Both the position numbers and the translations under genes were made by a program. Below, piece after piece: positions 22,996-34,349 of a stretch of DNA of 64,000 nt. Below the pieces are notes generated by a model that was given only the letters and a program-made list of their open reading frames with translations, was not told the DNA's origin and ran no database searches. The DNA is from Diorhabda sublineata (Eukaryota > Arthropoda > Insecta > Coleoptera > Chrysomelidae), in contig NC_079476.1 in assembly GCF_026230105.1 (NCBI RefSeq), forward strand, positions 41,654,559 to 41,718,558. Reading direction: 5' to 3'. Numbering within the stretch: position 1 is the first letter of the stretch; each line of letters starts with the position of its first letter.

Positions 22996-25900
22996 TTATC
23001 AATCAGGTTATGGGTAAAATCCAGTTGATAATTTCCTTCAACTTGGAAATTCTAACAGAAAATTCTTTTCCAGGAACTTCTGCCACACTTTCAGTTGAAT
23101 CTCGAGGATATTTGATGACACTAAAGAAACATTGCGGTTTGAAGTCATCAACGGTCGCTGAAAGGTACGTTGATTAATTAATCAATCAGGTAGGTTGTGG
23201 TTAATTTCCTTCAGCTTGAAATTGCTAACTTATATGCAGATACCTCATTTCCAAGAACGTCTGTTACAATTTCGGTTGAATCTGGAGAAGATTTGATGAT
23301 AATAAAGAAACATTGCGGTTTGAAGGCATCAACGGTCGCTGAAAGGTACGTTGATTAATTAATCAATCAGGTAGGTTGTGGTTAATTTCCTTCAGCTTGA
23401 AATTGCTAACTTATATGCAGATACCTCATTTCCAAGAACGTCTGCTACAATTTCGGTTGAATCTGGAGAAGATTTGATGATAATAAAGAAACATTGCGGT
23501 TTGAAGGCATCAACGGTCGCTGAAAGGTACGTTGATTAATTAATCAATCAGGTAGGTTGTGGTTAATTTCCTTCAGCTTGAAATTGCTAACTTATATGCA
23601 GATACTTCATTTCCAAGAACGTCTGCTACAATTTCGGTTGAATCTGGAGAAGATTTGATGATAATAAAGAAACATTGCGGTTTGAAGGCATCAACGGTCG
23701 CTGAAAGGTACGTTGATTAATTAATCAATCAGGTAGGTTGTGGTTAATTTCCTTCAGCTTGAAATTGCTAACTTATATGCAGATACTTCATTTCCAAGAA
23801 CGTCTGCTACAATTTCGGTTGAATCTGGAGAAGATTTGATGATAATAAAGAAACATTGCGGTTTGAAGGCATCAACGGTCGCTGAAAGGTACGTTGATTA
23901 ATTAATCAATCAGGTAGGTTGTGGTTAATTTCCTTCAGCTTGAAATTGCTAACTTATATGGAGATGCTTCATTTCCAAGAACGTCTGCTACAATTTCGGT
24001 TGAATCTGGAGAAGATTTGATGATAATAAAGAAACATTGCGGTTTGAAGGCATCAACGGTCGCTGAAAGGTACGTTGACTAATTAATCAATCAGGTAGGT
24101 TGTGGTTAATTTCCTTCAGCTTGAAATTGCTAACTTATATGCAGATACTTCATTTCCAAGAACGTCTGTTACAATTTCGGTTGAATCTGGAGAAGATTTG
24201 ATGATAATAAAGAAACATTGCGGTTTGCAGTCATCAACGGTCGCTGAAAGGTACGTTGATTAATTAATCAATCAGGTAGGTTGTGGTTAATTTCCTTCAG
24301 ATGGAAATTGCTAACTTATATGCAGATACCTCATTTCCAAGAACGTCTGTTACAATTTCGGTTGAATCTGGAGAAGATTTGATGATAATAAAGAAACATT
24401 GCGGTTTGAAGGCATCAACGGTCGCTGAAAGGTACGTTGATTAATTAATCAATCAGGTAGGTTGTGGTTAATTGCCTTCAGCTTGAAATTGCTAACTTAT
24501 ATGCAGATACTTCATTTCCAAGAACGTTTGCTACAATTTCGGTTGAATCTGGAGGAGATTTGATGATACTAAAGAAACATTGCGGTTTGCAGTCATCAAC
24601 GGTCGCTGAAAGGTACGTTGATTAATTAATCAATCAGGTAGGTTGTGGTTAATTTCCTTCAGATGGAAATTGCTAACTTATATGCAGATACCTCATTTCC
24701 AAGAACGTCTGTTACAATTTCGGTTGAATCTGGAGAAGATTTGATGATAATAAAGAAACATTGCGGTTTGAAGGCATCAACGGTCGCTGAAAGGTACGTT
24801 GATTAATTAATCAATCAGGTAGGTTGTGGTTAATTTCCTTCAGCTTGAAATTGCTAACTTATATGCAGATACCTCATTTCCAAGAACGTCTGCTACAATT
24901 TCGGTTGAATCTGGAGAAGATTTGATGATAATAAAGAAACATTGCGGTTTGAAGGCATCAACGGTCGCTGAAAGGTACGTTGATTAATTAATCAATCAGG
25001 TGGGTTGTGGTTAATTTCCTTCAGCTTGAAATTGCTAACTTATATGCAGATACTTCATTTCCAAGAACGTCTGCTACAATTTCGGTTGAATCTGGAGAAG
25101 ATTTGATGATAATAAAGAAACATTGCGGTTTGAAGGCATCAACGGTCGCTGAAAGGTACGTTGATTAATTAATCAATCAGGTAGGTTGTGGTTAATTTCC
25201 TTCAGCTTGAAATTGCTAACTTATATGGAGATGCTTCATTTCCAAGAACGTCTGCTACAATTTCGGTTGAATCTGGAGAAGATTTGATGATAATAAAGAA
25301 ACATTGCGGTTTGAAGGCATCAACGGTCGCTGAAAGGTACGTTGACTAATTAATCAATCAGGTAGGTTGTGGTTAATTTCCTTCAGCTTGAAATTGCTAA
25401 CTTATATGCAGATACTTCATTTCCAAGAACGTCTGTTACAATTTCGGTTGAATCTGGAGAAGATTTGATGATAATAAAGAAACATTGCGGTTTGCAGTCA
25501 TCAACGGTCGCTGAAAGGTACGTTGATTAATTAATCAATCAGGTAGGTTGTGGTTAATTTCCTTCAGATGGAAATTGCTAACTTATATGCAGATACCTCA
25601 TTTCCAAGAACGTCTGTTACAATTTCGGTTGAATCTGGAGAAGATTTGATGATAATAAAGAAACATTGCGGTTTGAAGGAATCAACGGTCGCTGAAAGGT
25701 ACGTTGATTAATTAATCAATCAGGTAGGTTGTGGTTAATTTCCTTCAGCTTGAAATTGCTAACTTATATGCAGATACTTCATTTCCAAGAACGTCTGCTA
25801 CAATTTCGGTTGAATCTGGAGAAGATTTGATGATAATAAAGAAACATTGCGGTTTGAAGGCATCAACGGTCGCTGAAAGGTACGTTGATTAATTAATCAA

Positions 25901-26615
25901 TCAGGTAGGTTGTGGTTAATTTCCTTCAGCTTGAAATTGCTAACTTATATGGAGATGCTTCATTTCCAAGAACGTCTGTTACAATTTCGGTTGAATCTGG
26001 AGAAGATTTGATGATAATAAAGAAACATTGCGGTTTGAAGGCATCAACGGTCGCTGAAAGGTACGTTGATTAATTAATCAATCAGGTGGGTTGTGGTTAA
26101 TTTCCTTCAGCTTGAAATTGCTAACTTATATGCAGATACCTCATTTCCAAGAACGTCTGCTACAATTTCGGTTGAATCTGGAGAAGATTTGATGATAATA
26201 AAGAAACATTGCGGTTTGAAGGCATCAACGGTCGCTGAAAGGTACGTTGATTAATTAATCAATCAGGTGGGTTGTGGTTAATTTCCTTCAGCTTGAAATT
26301 GCTAACTTATATGGAGATGCTTCATTTCCAAGAACGTTTGCTACAATTTCGGTTGAATCTCGAGGATATTTGATGATAATAAAGAAACATTGCGGTTTGA
26401 AGTCATCAACGGTCGCTGAAAGGTACGTTGATTAATTAATCAATCAGGTGGGTTGTGGTTAATTTCCTTCAGCTTGAAATTGCTAACTTATATGCAGATA
26501 CTTCATTTCCAAGAACGTCTGCTACAATTTCGGTTGAATCTGGAGAAGATTTGATGATAATAAAGAAACATTGCGGTTTGCAGTCATCAACGGTCGCTGA
26601 AAGGTATGTTGATGA
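22996..26615. repeat. 181-bp tandem satellite array, 19 units plus one divergent unit
   Basis: Units begin at 23161 and repeat every 181 bases exactly to 26599 (AAAGGTACGTTG marks each start), with no insertion or deletion between units. A diverged unit precedes (22996-23160), and a 14-base stub ends the array (26600-26613). Units differ by a handful of substitutions: CTTGAA/ATGGAA, GCAGATACC/GCAGATACT/GGAGATGCT, GTCTGTT/GTCTGCT, AAGGC/CAGTC/AAGTC. Each unit holds a 54-codon open frame on the plus strand, ending GTTGATTAA, that translates through CGLKASTVAERYVD. Because 181 is not a multiple of three, the frame shifts between units. Each also has an acceptor-like TTCCTTCAG and a donor-like AAAG|GTACGT. 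It may be an amplified exon or a true satellite. Confidence 0.97.
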
Positions 26616-29600
26616 ATCCTGAGATATCACTGGATTTGGACATCAACGAGAGTTGTAAATGTCCAGAAGAAATATAATTTTAACACAAGAAACTTCCACT
26701 GTATAGAATCATTCATGCAATGAACACGAAAAAAAAAACGTTTTCCTATTACGGAAAAAGCTAGAATTTTCAGTTATCAACCCAATTGATGTGATGATAT
26801 TTTCGAATTTTTAGAAGCATCTTCGGAAATCTACAATTGAATTTTTATATGAGAAATATAATCAAATTTTCAACTTAGTTTCCGTCTGAACAATATCAAT
26901 TTTATTTTTTCACTGATGTAAATATGAAGAGAAAATATATTTCATTATTGAAAGTGATATCTTCCATTTGTAGCTCGAGGCACTTTTTCCATAATAAATT
27001 GATATTTATTTGTTTGCAGACAAACATTGTAAATATTCATTTAAATGAAATGAATTCGAATTATTTATAAAGTCAAACAGAACCAATATTAGTTCTAACT
27101 CAAACAGATATCAATTTCTCCAAATAAGAAGATTTAATTAGACTTCTGCGGAGAAAAGTGTATCTGAAAATTTTCAAACAAGTAACAATGTCAGACCATA
27201 TTATTAAATGAAAACCTTTTTAAACTAGAACAGAAAGTCGAGGGAACAAAAATTAAAGTCAACATTTATAGAATTAGATACTTTGAATAATATTTACAAA
27301 TGTAGACTTTCCTTCGAGCAATTGAACTTTTATTTTAATAAACTATCGAATTCATTAGGGTATGTTATCCATAATCATGTGAAATAGGTTGAGAAAAGTT
27401 TCCTTTTCTTATTATTTCTAGTTTAAATCAAGCATTTTATCCTGGAAGGAAATAATTGTTTTGAAAGTTCCGTTCTCTGAAACGTTCAGTAACATACTCG
27501 TTAACGCAAGTGGGTTAATTGCAGAATTCTTTCTCGTTCAACATCATTTTATCAACTGGGTTGTAGAAAAACCTCAAGCTTTTTATTTTGATTCTACACT
27601 GTTCTTGTAGTAGGAATGTTGCTCATAAAACGAAAGTTGATACACAGTAAATCTTGTTATCCCATTCATACTATGCTTTATTCAAATATTCATAGAATCA
27701 TCTAAATTACTTGAATAACTTTCATGCACATCCATTGGTTATTTATCTGCAAACAATTTCTGAGGTATCCAACACCCAATTGAAAGTTACCTCAGTCTAA
27801 GTTTACCCAGTTTCCATTTCAACAACTCATGACTGAAGAAATGTTATAAGTAGCTTCAGTATCTTGTTAATTGATGTTAGTATCTGGTATTCTTGGGATA
27901 AGAAAATTTTCTACAATTCCAATAATTGAAAACCAAACATTATTACTATGAGAAACAGAAAAAATAATGATAGTAGTAGCGCTGGAAATAACGATAACAA
28001 AACAGTTTCTCCGAGAAGCACCCATTGAAATTTACAACAAACTCAAAGTTTCCGATGAATATTTGTTTTGAATTTGTTCATATTTTGTGAAACGTAGTGA
28101 AAAAGACCTAAACGCTTCAGAAGATTATGATGCGATGAAAAGAAACTAGAAATTCTTAGCATAGAAATTGGTTCGTGTGAACTAATGAATCAGAAATATT
28201 TTGACACACGGGATGATAAGCAGAATTCTTATTTTATTACCTTTCTAAATGCTTCATAGGTCTATAGAATGCGATGAAACTCAGACGATGAGGCATAGAA
28301 ATCGACAACACAAGCTGACAGTCATTTCATCGTTTCATGGTAGATCAAGTCAAGTTCGAAAAAGACTGCTAGGACACACCTGATATTACCTTGAAAATAT
28401 TGGAGTCTAAAAATGATAAGGAACAAGAGAAAATGCGTTTTATGATAAAGAACGAGCTTCTTTTAAATTGACATACTTATCTCTTTTTGAAGATCTGATT
28501 CCACTGTCCGAAGATGACCACTAAGACATTCAAAAGCCTAAAAAGTATTTGGTTTATAAGAAGTAAATGATAATAAATGAAGCTAGAGGAAAACTAGAAA
28601 TATTTATTGGTTCTATTTTTTGTAACAATAATTTATAAAAACAAAAATTAACTGCTTCACTGTTTATTATTTAGAGTGATTTTCATTGATCTAAAGTTGA
28701 AAAGTTAACGAAAAATAAGCAAAAATAGATATGGAGATTAACTGTTCGCTTAAAAAGATATTCATAAATTGAGGTTTCGAAATTAAAAAATGTTTTTACT
28801 GTGTATCTACGAGGTTTTTTCATTTCAACGGGCACCATATCGGTTCGTCTACGCAAAATCTCCAGACTTCATTCAAAATGATCGGAATGGGGTAACCGAG
28901 ATGCCGAAACGTTGAAATAACGATTTTTATCAGCGATGACAGTGATTAATTGCGTAAAACTGCTCTTCACATTACCACAAAGGAAACATATATAGTGTTG
29001 TCTCAGAGTCATATCAAATCAAAAAAAGTATTTCAGGTAATTTTTACAAGATGTTGTTCCAATGCGATTTCATCTAGATTGATTAACATTGGGGTGTTTT
29101 TCTCGAAAGTTTAACTAATTGATTGTAGTATTTAGTTTGAAAGGAAGTGAAGAAATTTTGGAAAGAATGATATTTTCGCAAACAGTCTCCTCTTATATTC
29201 CTTGTTGTATCATATTACAAACTTTAGAAGCGTGTTTCATATGAAATAGATACCTTAACAAAGATATATTGGAAAATATTGTCTTTTGTTTTGAGTAAAA
29301 GCATCAGTTTTTAGAAAATTCCTTGAAACATAATATCCTGCATTTAGTAATTAGTCTACACAATGAAACAAAAACATGGAACAACGTAAATTTTTATGAA
29401 ACAATAATGGAAACTTCGCTTACATCTCAATAGCTTAGTTAGTTTTATGTTTCTAAGTTGGTGATTAAATTAGTTGATAAATTTTTCCAAATGAATATAT
29501 TCCTTTACAAAAATACGTTTGGAATAATGATTTGAAGTTTATTTGAACACTGTCCACCGCTCTACACAATTATACAAGTTTGGAATCATTCAAATGGTTA

Positions 29601-30020
29601 TTGTTCGTGGAGCGTTGAGAGAACATGGAGAGAGATTTATTCATCGGTTGAATAGATGCGAAACTACAACGAATCATTTTTAAAAATGAATGCATTTCAA
29701 AAAAATTCGCTGTTAAAGCACATCAAACTAAAAATTTTTTCAAATAAGTTCAAAACAATAATGAATGAATGAATGAAAACGAAAGCGTATTTTTGTTTTT
29801 TTTTTTCTCTTATAAACTATAATTATTCTCCACATCGAAAATAAAATTTTTCTAGAAGTTTAGGTCATTATTATTGTGAATCTCCAACACAGGAAGCACA
29901 TATCGAAAATTCTTTTTAAACAACATAATTCAAGGTGTTAAATTCTAAAGAAATACTAATGGAGGTAGTCTAGTGAATCATCAACAGAGGACAGACAGTC
30001 ATAATTTCTAAAAAAATCTT
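26616..30020. other. gene-free AT-rich flank of the array
   Basis: About 3.4 kb without any supported coding sequence. A short (ATGA)4 repeat lies at 29761-29776. The stretch 28270-28560 has slightly better codon-like texture but is broken in all frames. CCGAAACGTTGAAATAA at about 28902 resembles the CGAAACG tail motif seen elsewhere in the window. Confidence 0.4.
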
Positions 30021-30027
30021 TTTTAAA

Positions 30028-30100
30028 GCGTGAATTGGTTTTGAACCCTTGACCGGCAAATCCAGATGTTGACGACTTAGCCCTCTCGGCTAACGAACGC
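30028..30100 (-). repeat. tRNA-derived SINE head or tRNA pseudogene
   Basis: The minus strand is 73 bases, the length of a tRNA. It has a perfect A box (TAGCCGAGAGGG, fitting TRGCNNAGNNGG) and a B box with one mismatch (GGTTCAAAACC). The ends GCGT...ACGC can pair at the outer four positions. The inner acceptor pairs, T stem and anticodon stem are poorly paired, so it cannot be a working tRNA. RNA polymerase III promoter boxes kept in a decayed tRNA are typical of a SINE head. Confidence 0.6.
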
Positions 30101-30109
30101 AATTAAAGT

Positions 30110-30615
30110 GGTAGGGATATACCAACAGTGATAATCCACTTGGTTCTAGTCCAAAGGATAGTTACATACAGGTGAAGCTAATAAAAGCAAGTGAAAAACT
30201 ACAATTCTTAATGGAAATATTTCAATTAGCCCAACAACAAAAACTAGTTTGAATGGAAAGTTATATATACTTTCATCTCGTTTTATATCATTTCTCCTTA
30301 TGCATTATCAGTTATATAATTCCAGTATTTCTCGCTTTACTGTCTAGTATTGTTTTCTTTTGAAAACTTTCAGAATTCCTATATATTTTTCATCTTTCTT
30401 CTCGATTTTCTCTATTATAGCTTTTTTTAATGCTTTCAATCCTACCATTTTGGTGTGTTTTGTTATTTTCACTCATGGTATGTATTTCAATTTTATCGTT
30501 TTCCCTAATTGCTTTAATCTTATGTCCATCATATCTCATATTCTATAATTCATTATTCGTAACCTCATTATCTTATTCGTGCTTTTTACTGCCTATTTTA
30601 GTGATCGTCATATTA
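30110..30615. other. gene-free stretch
   Basis: Pyrimidine-rich sequence with open frames that are compositional. No gene or element was recognised. Confidence 0.35.
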
Positions 30616-30623
30616 TAGTCCCA

Positions 30624-31459
30624 GAGCTGGCTACAAAAAACAAGGTCCATAAGATGCGCGCCATTTCAGCTTGTAAACTGGCGGCCCCAACGTAGTACAT
30701 CACCAAACGCCACTTCTTAAGGTCACCACAGGTCGGATATGAAAATGCTGAAAACACTCATAACGTGTGTGCGTGAAACCTTCTGTAACATGGGGTTTAA
30801 ACCTCAAATAAGAGCGGTGTTGTAGTAGTTTAGAAGGCCGGAAAATCCTCGTAAGAAGTGACCGAAAGTGCAGGAAAACTCATCTGAGTTTTTGACCCTA
30901 TTGGGGTCTCAACTAAGAGCAGTTTTATAACGCAAGAAGTTTGGCTTAATGGAAAATTATTTTTGATGTCTTCATTCAAGATATATGTTTGAGCTGCCCG
31001 AAATTATCGATTGATTTTGATAAAAGTTTTCATAAAACTTCTGGGAATAGTTATACTTTTTGATATAGTTGCTCAGTATTGAGTAACGGCTCGAGGTGTC
31101 CCAAGAACTACTCTTAGTTGAGACACCAAAAATCTAATAGAAAAGTTTCGCGCGCGCACGTTATGACGTTTTTCAGATGAGTTTTCCGGCAATTTACGAG
31201 GGTTTTTCGGCCTGCAAAACTTCTTGCGCTATAACACAGCTCTTATTTGAGGTTTAAACCCCACGTTTAAAAGGATTCACGCGCGCACGTTATGAGGTTT
31301 TTCAGCCAATTTTTTCGTTCGGGAAAACCGACTAGCATTTTCATATCCAACCTGTGGTGACCTTAAGAAGTGGCGTTTGGTGATGTACTGAGTGGGGGGC
31401 GCCAGTTTACAAGCTGAAATGGCGCGCACCTTATCGACCTTGTTTTTTGTAGCCAGCTC
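30624..31459. mobile_element. foldback (long inverted repeat) element
   Basis: The left arm (30624-30924) and right arm (31107-31459) are inverted copies, starting with GAGCTGGCTACAAAAAACAA at the left and its complement at the right. A 182-base centre separates them. Arms share GCGCGCCATTTCAGC, the AAACGCCACTTCTTAAGG block, a GGGGTTTAAACCTCAAATAAGAG block and CTCAACTAAGAG. The right arm keeps an extra CATAACGTGCGCGCG sub-repeat of about 50 bases that the left arm lacks. There is no transposase. TATTA occurs on both sides a few bases out (30611-30615, 31466-31470), but is not adjacent to the matched ends, so the target duplication is unproven. A transcript would fold into a hairpin of about 300 bp. 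Confidence 0.9.
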
Positions 31460-31464
31460 CCCGT

Positions 31465-32690
31465 CTATTAAACTGTCTTGTTTGTTTCAAATCTTCAAAT
31501 TCCTACTATATTTATGTTACCGTTAATTTATATTTACATTCCAAACACTGCATATATTCAACTTTCTATTCCAAGCAAGTTTCAGTTTTCGAAATTTTTG
31601 TGTTTGTAACTAGTTTATGTTAAATATATTTTCGTACGATACAAGTTTGATGTGTGTAGGTAGCGGCTTTTTGGAATTTGTCATCGTCTTCAAAGGGAAA
31701 ATTTTGGATAAAGAAAAGTTAGATGGTTATAAAATAACTTGTACTAGCTCTAAATTGCATTTGGCATGAGATTTTCTGGGACTAATACTACGATAACTTT
31801 TTAGATATTCAAAACTTTCCGTCATATTTCCATCATCGTCGCCTTTTTTTATATGTTTGCTTTAAATTCCTTTTATTGAACATCTAGCTTATTCCAATTT
31901 ACTTATTTTTCTAATTGAAAGCGTCAATGACAGTTTATTGTGTCTTGATATCTTTTCTAAACACAAATTCATCCTCAATTCCTATAATCCCATTTTTTGT
32001 CGTTTGAAGCATATTCTGATTGCTTTGACAAAACTTGTTAATCAATCAAGTCTTTATTAGACAAATAAACAAAAGAATTATTAAGTTTCAGTGAACATTT
32101 TATACTTTTCTGACTCATTTTTCACTTTTTTTTCAGATTTGCCTTCAAATTACCTCTAGCCATTATGTTTCACAATCAAAAGTTAGGGTAAAAGCACTTA
32201 ATTTTCTAATAAGATTTATGAAAAGGCATATCACTTTTGGCAACTCTATTATAATTAGGGTCGTTGAGGAGAATTGCCGGACAGAGCCGGTTCGAGTAGT
32301 ATTTAGACAAAAAAAGATAAGATTTGCTAGAAATGTAATATTTGAAATGTCAAAAAAGTAATTTATCCTACTATATGAAAAAATATAGTTTTTAGAACAA
32401 GCTGAGAAATGTGGAAGAAAAAAATTCATTTCAGTATTACAAATAATTGAACAAACACACAACACACTTGTCAGGACCGTCAAATTACAAACGGAGTTCA
32501 TTATAGACTGATCTAAATAGAATAATTCTCAATTATTTCTTTGGAAGTGCCTCGTACGGCGAATCTTTCGAATGTGAATTGAGGAATTTTGATTGTTGGG
32601 GTCCCTTTGTCATTAATTCACTACAATTACAACGATTGTTGCTAAAATTTTGAAACAAAGACTAATTTCCTGGGAAAACCGGATCCTTGA
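31465..32690. other. gene-free stretch; one 112-codon minus-strand frame
   Basis: The frame at 32163-32501 (minus) starts with ATG and is hydrophobic and Phe/Ile/Cys-rich, but has no recognised motif and could be chance in T-rich DNA. Nothing else was seen. Confidence 0.3.
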
Positions 32691-32691
32691 T

Positions 32692-33065
32692 TTATAGAAT
32701 TGATCTAAACTCTTTCGATTGGTGCTTATTTACTTCGGAATAATCTAGACATACTTGCTCGAACCGTATTTTAATATCTGGGTTGTCATTTACGTTGATA
32801 GACATGGGAGGATGGTCTCGGAGACAATCATGGTTTTGGTGTTTGGTCTCAGCAAAGACTTCTTTTGAATATATATTGAAAAGTAGAGGAGGCAACATGC
32901 ATCCCTGTCGCACGCCTCTTTTCATGCTTTGTTACAACTAGTTTTTCTCTCATTGAAATTGGTGAAGTCGCATCTTTGTATACGCAGAATAGAAAAATTG
33001 AAAAACATTTTACCGAATCATCTATTGAACATTGACGAATTTTGAAAATTTTTATCCACATACCA
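32692..33065 (-). mobile_element. LINE reverse transcriptase relic (palm motif)
   Basis: The minus strand reads MKRGVRQGCMLPPLLFNIYS then KEVF, the highly conserved RGVRQGCxLSPLLFN block of non-LTR reverse transcriptases. Just upstream in a shifted frame is VYKDATSPISMREKLV, the expected preceding strand of the same domain. A frameshift lies between them. The catalytic YxDD box is not found downstream. The element is a short internal fragment. Confidence 0.8.
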
Positions 33066-33069
33066 AGTC

Positions 33070-34150
33070 AACGTATACCTTGAATCTTACCATGTATTTG
33101 TTTCTCGACTAATTCGCCTTTGACCTTCATTTTCCAACAAGACTTTTGTGAAAATTTTTGATTAAAAGACCCGAATTTTCGAATCTATTTTTGTAACATT
33201 TAATCTCTTATCCAGATTTAAAAAATTTATTAGAATAATAATTCCAGTTTCGTGTCAACTATATGAACAATAAAATTCATCAAACATATTTTGATCGAAA
33301 CATATTATGTTTTCTTTTTCATTGTTATATTGTTAGTTTTCAATTAAAAAATGGATTTTAATTCATCAAATTGTTGATTTTATCGTGGTGGTTCCACTGA
33401 ATTCAATCGATAATATCTAATGAATCACACTACTGGAATAAATATTTTTCGAAATTTTCTACAGGGCGGCCTTATCTTTGAATTAAATGAAATTATATGG
33501 GGTTTAAAAATTGTATTTCTATACCCATATTCCTCAATACTATCTATTGTCTCTTCCAAAAATTATTTAAAAAAAGTAACGTAGATTCCTTTCTATGAAA
33601 ATTGGTATTTTCTATGTTTGGTGGTTGGAAGCTGATTTTCCTCAGATATTCCTTAGATTTTTTTGTAAATAAAAGTCTGAGTTGTGCTCTTTTGAATACG
33701 CAATTCCCAGCAATGGGACTCTCTCATTTATATCTTTAAAGAGGATTAATTGGAAGCCAAAGGAGAACAAATATGAAGCTGAATCTTGTCTCAGAGTGAC
33801 AAAGATTAGAATGGATCCGCTACATTATTTACAATAATGTTGTAGCTTACAGCAAGAAGATCTTTAAGAGATTTGAATCAAGCATTTTCTAAATGATTGT
33901 AAGTTCTTTTTTCCTTATTCCCTCTCTTGGTGGAAAATATCTTAACGATATGAAGTGAATTTGAGACATTCTGTATATATGATGATTGCTACAGCTTAGT
34001 TCAATAAAACATTAACATAATTTTACTTGTTTGGTATTCTATTTTATAGAAATCCGTCTCTGATATATACCGAAGTCAAAGTCAAATTTTGGTCACGCAT
34101 AATTTTAAATGGCAGCTACAAAAATGCGTGTAATTAAGGCAGTATCTGCA
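33070..34150. other. gene-free stretch
   Basis: No gene or element was recognised. Confidence 0.35.
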
Positions 34151-34154
34151 AAAC

Positions 34155-34345
34155 TGACTACGAAAAATGGGTTTTATTATAAAAATTATTCTACAATCGA
34201 ATGCTTCCCTTCAATATACTTCCCTCCCTTCGCCACATACCATTCCATACGTTTTTTCCATTGATCCAACCAGTGCTGGAAGTCTTCTTTGGTGAGTGCC
34301 TTTAAGAACTTTACCGTCGAGTGTAATTTCGGGTGTAAAAATTTT
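34155..34345 (-). mobile_element. mariner 3' end with intact transposase C-terminus
   Basis: The minus strand encodes FLKALTKEDFQHWLDQWKKR, then MEWYVAKGGKYIEGK, ending in a TAA at 34188-34186. This is the C-terminal end of an insect mariner transposase (WKKRMxxCxxxxGxYIEG). The 3' untranslated end GAATAATTTTTATAATAAAAC is shared with the relic at 39024-39420, so both belong to one family. The rest of the element is missing. Confidence 0.8.
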
Positions 34346-34349
34346 CTAT

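Noticed and set aside
22996..26615. CRISPR-like array
   Set aside because: Units are contiguous full-length 181-bp repeats without unique spacers, in eukaryotic DNA.
32163..32501. 112-codon minus-strand ATG frame, hydrophobic
   Set aside because: Phe/Ile/Cys-rich composition is what T-rich random DNA gives. No motif and no transcription signals.
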